A stretch of 6,816 bases of DNA from positions 1 to 6,816 of the forward strand of contig CAZPUJ010000189.1 of NCBI GenBank assembly GCA_964589725.1, read 5' to 3'. Below, in pieces: positions 6,119-6,816 of the stretch. The stretch comes from CAYSHJ01 sp964589725. Lineage in GTDB: Bacteria > Planctomycetota > Planctomycetia > Planctomycetales > Planctomycetaceae. The position numbers were made by a program, and so were the translations under genes. The notes under the pieces were generated by a model. The model ran no database searches. It saw only the letters and a program-made list of their open reading frames with translations, and was not told the origin of the DNA. Position 1 is the stretch's first letter, and each line of letters opens with the position of its first letter.

Positions 6119-6180
6119 GCTGAATTCGCAAGAATTCAGAGCGTCGATGGAAGTTGTGGCTGAATTTTTGCGAATTCAGC
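6119..6180. repeat. Two inverted copies of a GAATTC-type palindromic repeat
   Basis: Bases 6119-6139 and the reverse complement of 6160-6180 agree at 20 of 21 positions. Each copy is itself a hairpin. Copy 1 is CTGAATTC-GCAA-GAATTCAG (6120-6139). Copy 2 is GCTGAATT-TTTGCG-AATTCAGC (6159-6180). The single difference shortens the stem of copy 2. They lie 46 bases after the rsmE stop. Neither is followed by a T run, so they look like dispersed REP-like units rather than classical terminators, although they could still end the rsmE transcript. Confidence 0.7.
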
Positions 6181-6225
6181 GACGACAAGGTGTCGCCGAT
6201 TCGTGAGGAGCTTGCGCAATTTGGG

Positions 6226-6816
6226 TTAGCTCCCACCCCTGCGACTCATTCGCCACGCAGCGGCAATCGCGATCACGGCCGTCTCGATTCGCAGAATCAG
6301 CGGCCCGAGACTGATCGGCCTCACTCCCGCAGCGATGGCGGCAGAAAGTTCTTCATTCGTGAAGCCGCCTTCAGGGCCGATCAAGACCTGCGATGACGAC
6401 GACTCAGCCACTTGCCGCAGCGCGTCGCCGGCAGACAGTGTCGCCCCCGGGTGAGCGATCATCGTGTGGCACTGTTCCGGGTCGATCGACCGCAGCAGTT
6501 CCGCAAACGACGTCAGCGAACTCAGCCGCAGCAATCGCGACCGACCGCTTTGTTTGCACGCGGCGATGACAATTTGCTCTAGTTTGTCGATTTTTCCTTC
6601 TCGGGGCTCGACCACGCTGCGAGCGGTTCGCAATGGGATGATTCGTGAGACACCCAATTCGGTTGCCTTCTCGACCAACCAACGCGCTCGATCTCCTTTC
6701 GGCAACGCGGTTGCCAGAATGAGTTCTTCTGTTTCGGCGGGAGTTGTCCAAGCCTCAACGACGCGTAACGTGGCCGAGCGTTTGCCGCCTTGAATGATCT
6801 CTGCCCGCGCCTCGTC
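6226..6816 (-). CDS. rsmE: 16S rRNA (uracil-1498-N3)-methyltransferase RsmE (5' end cut by window edge)
   Basis: It methylates N3 of U1498 in the decoding centre of 16S rRNA using S-adenosylmethionine. 196 residues are visible. The family is about 240-250 aa long, so roughly 50 N-terminal residues (part of the PUA-like RNA-binding domain) lie beyond the window. Motifs in order: GDRARWLVEKATELGV, the ACKQSGRS region (RsmE usually has A.eQs.R here), LIGPEGGFTNEE (GPEGG at visible residues 147-151) and LGPLILRIETA (170-180). The last two form the SPOUT trefoil-knot cofactor site. Translation runs unbroken from the window edge; the Leu codon at 6705 (TTG, before PKGD) is internal and not a start. 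One oddity: the usual Arg of LGPRILR is Leu here (visible residue 173, codon 6298-6300). The next minus-strand gene is the FIST gene, 211 bases away. Confidence 0.93.
   Translation of the reverse strand, partial: DEARAEIIQGGKRSATLRVVEAWTTPAETEELILATALPKGDRARWLVEKATELGVSRIIPLRTARSVVEPREGKIDKLEQIVIAACKQSGRSRLLRLSSLTSFAELLRSIDPEQCHTMIAHPGATLSAGDALRQVAESSSSQVLIGPEGGFTNEELSAAIAAGVRPISLGPLILRIETAVIAIAAAWRMSRRGGS

Noticed and set aside
6015..6236. N-terminal extension of the FIST frame
   Set aside because: Those codons run through the hairpin repeats and overlap the rsmE stop region, and no ribosome-binding site supports them, whereas ATG 6014 has one.

Overview
The window looks like a piece of a Planctomycetota chromosome. 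This is inferred from the long, proline- and lysine-rich YidC, the free-standing FIST protein, the HSLGG lipase-like hydrolase, moderately high GC, and intergenic gaps packed with nested palindromes. No marker gene fixes the taxon. It holds one plus-strand gene followed by five minus-strand genes. Both edges cut a gene: the hydrolase lacks its N-terminus and rsmE lacks its 5' end.

Layout. 1-753 (+) is the C-terminal part of an alpha/beta hydrolase of the lipase/esterase type. 754-1164 is the gap between two convergent transcription units. It is filled by a 351-bp imperfect palindrome (784-1134) made of nested hairpins. Its left end forms an intrinsic terminator for the plus-strand hydrolase and its right end one for the minus-strand operon. 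1165-4531 (-) is a tight three-gene unit, transcribed as metallophosphoesterase, then yidC, then a cytosine deaminase resembling the fungal (Fcy1) enzyme. The gaps are 31 and 15 nt. Upstream of this unit (4532-4841) lie a perfect tandem pair of 17-bp repeats and a 9-bp inverted repeat. 4842-6014 (-) encodes a FIST_N/FIST_C sensory-type protein. 6015-6225 carries an 8-bp hairpin and two inverted copies of a GAATTC-centred palindrome. 6226-6816 (-) is most of rsmE, the 16S rRNA m3U1498 methyltransferase.

How the genes fit together. YidC (membrane protein insertion) and RsmE (ribosome modification) are housekeeping. The cytosine deaminase would feed uracil into pyrimidine salvage. The phosphoesterase, FIST protein and hydrolase have no assigned substrate. 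Nothing in the protein set forms an obvious new defence or biosynthetic system. The most unusual material is the non-coding palindrome architecture at 784-1134 and the tandem repeat ahead of the phosphoesterase operon. Next come the unusual company of yidC, the fungal-like deaminase, and an apparent Arg-to-Leu change in the RsmE cofactor-binding motif.
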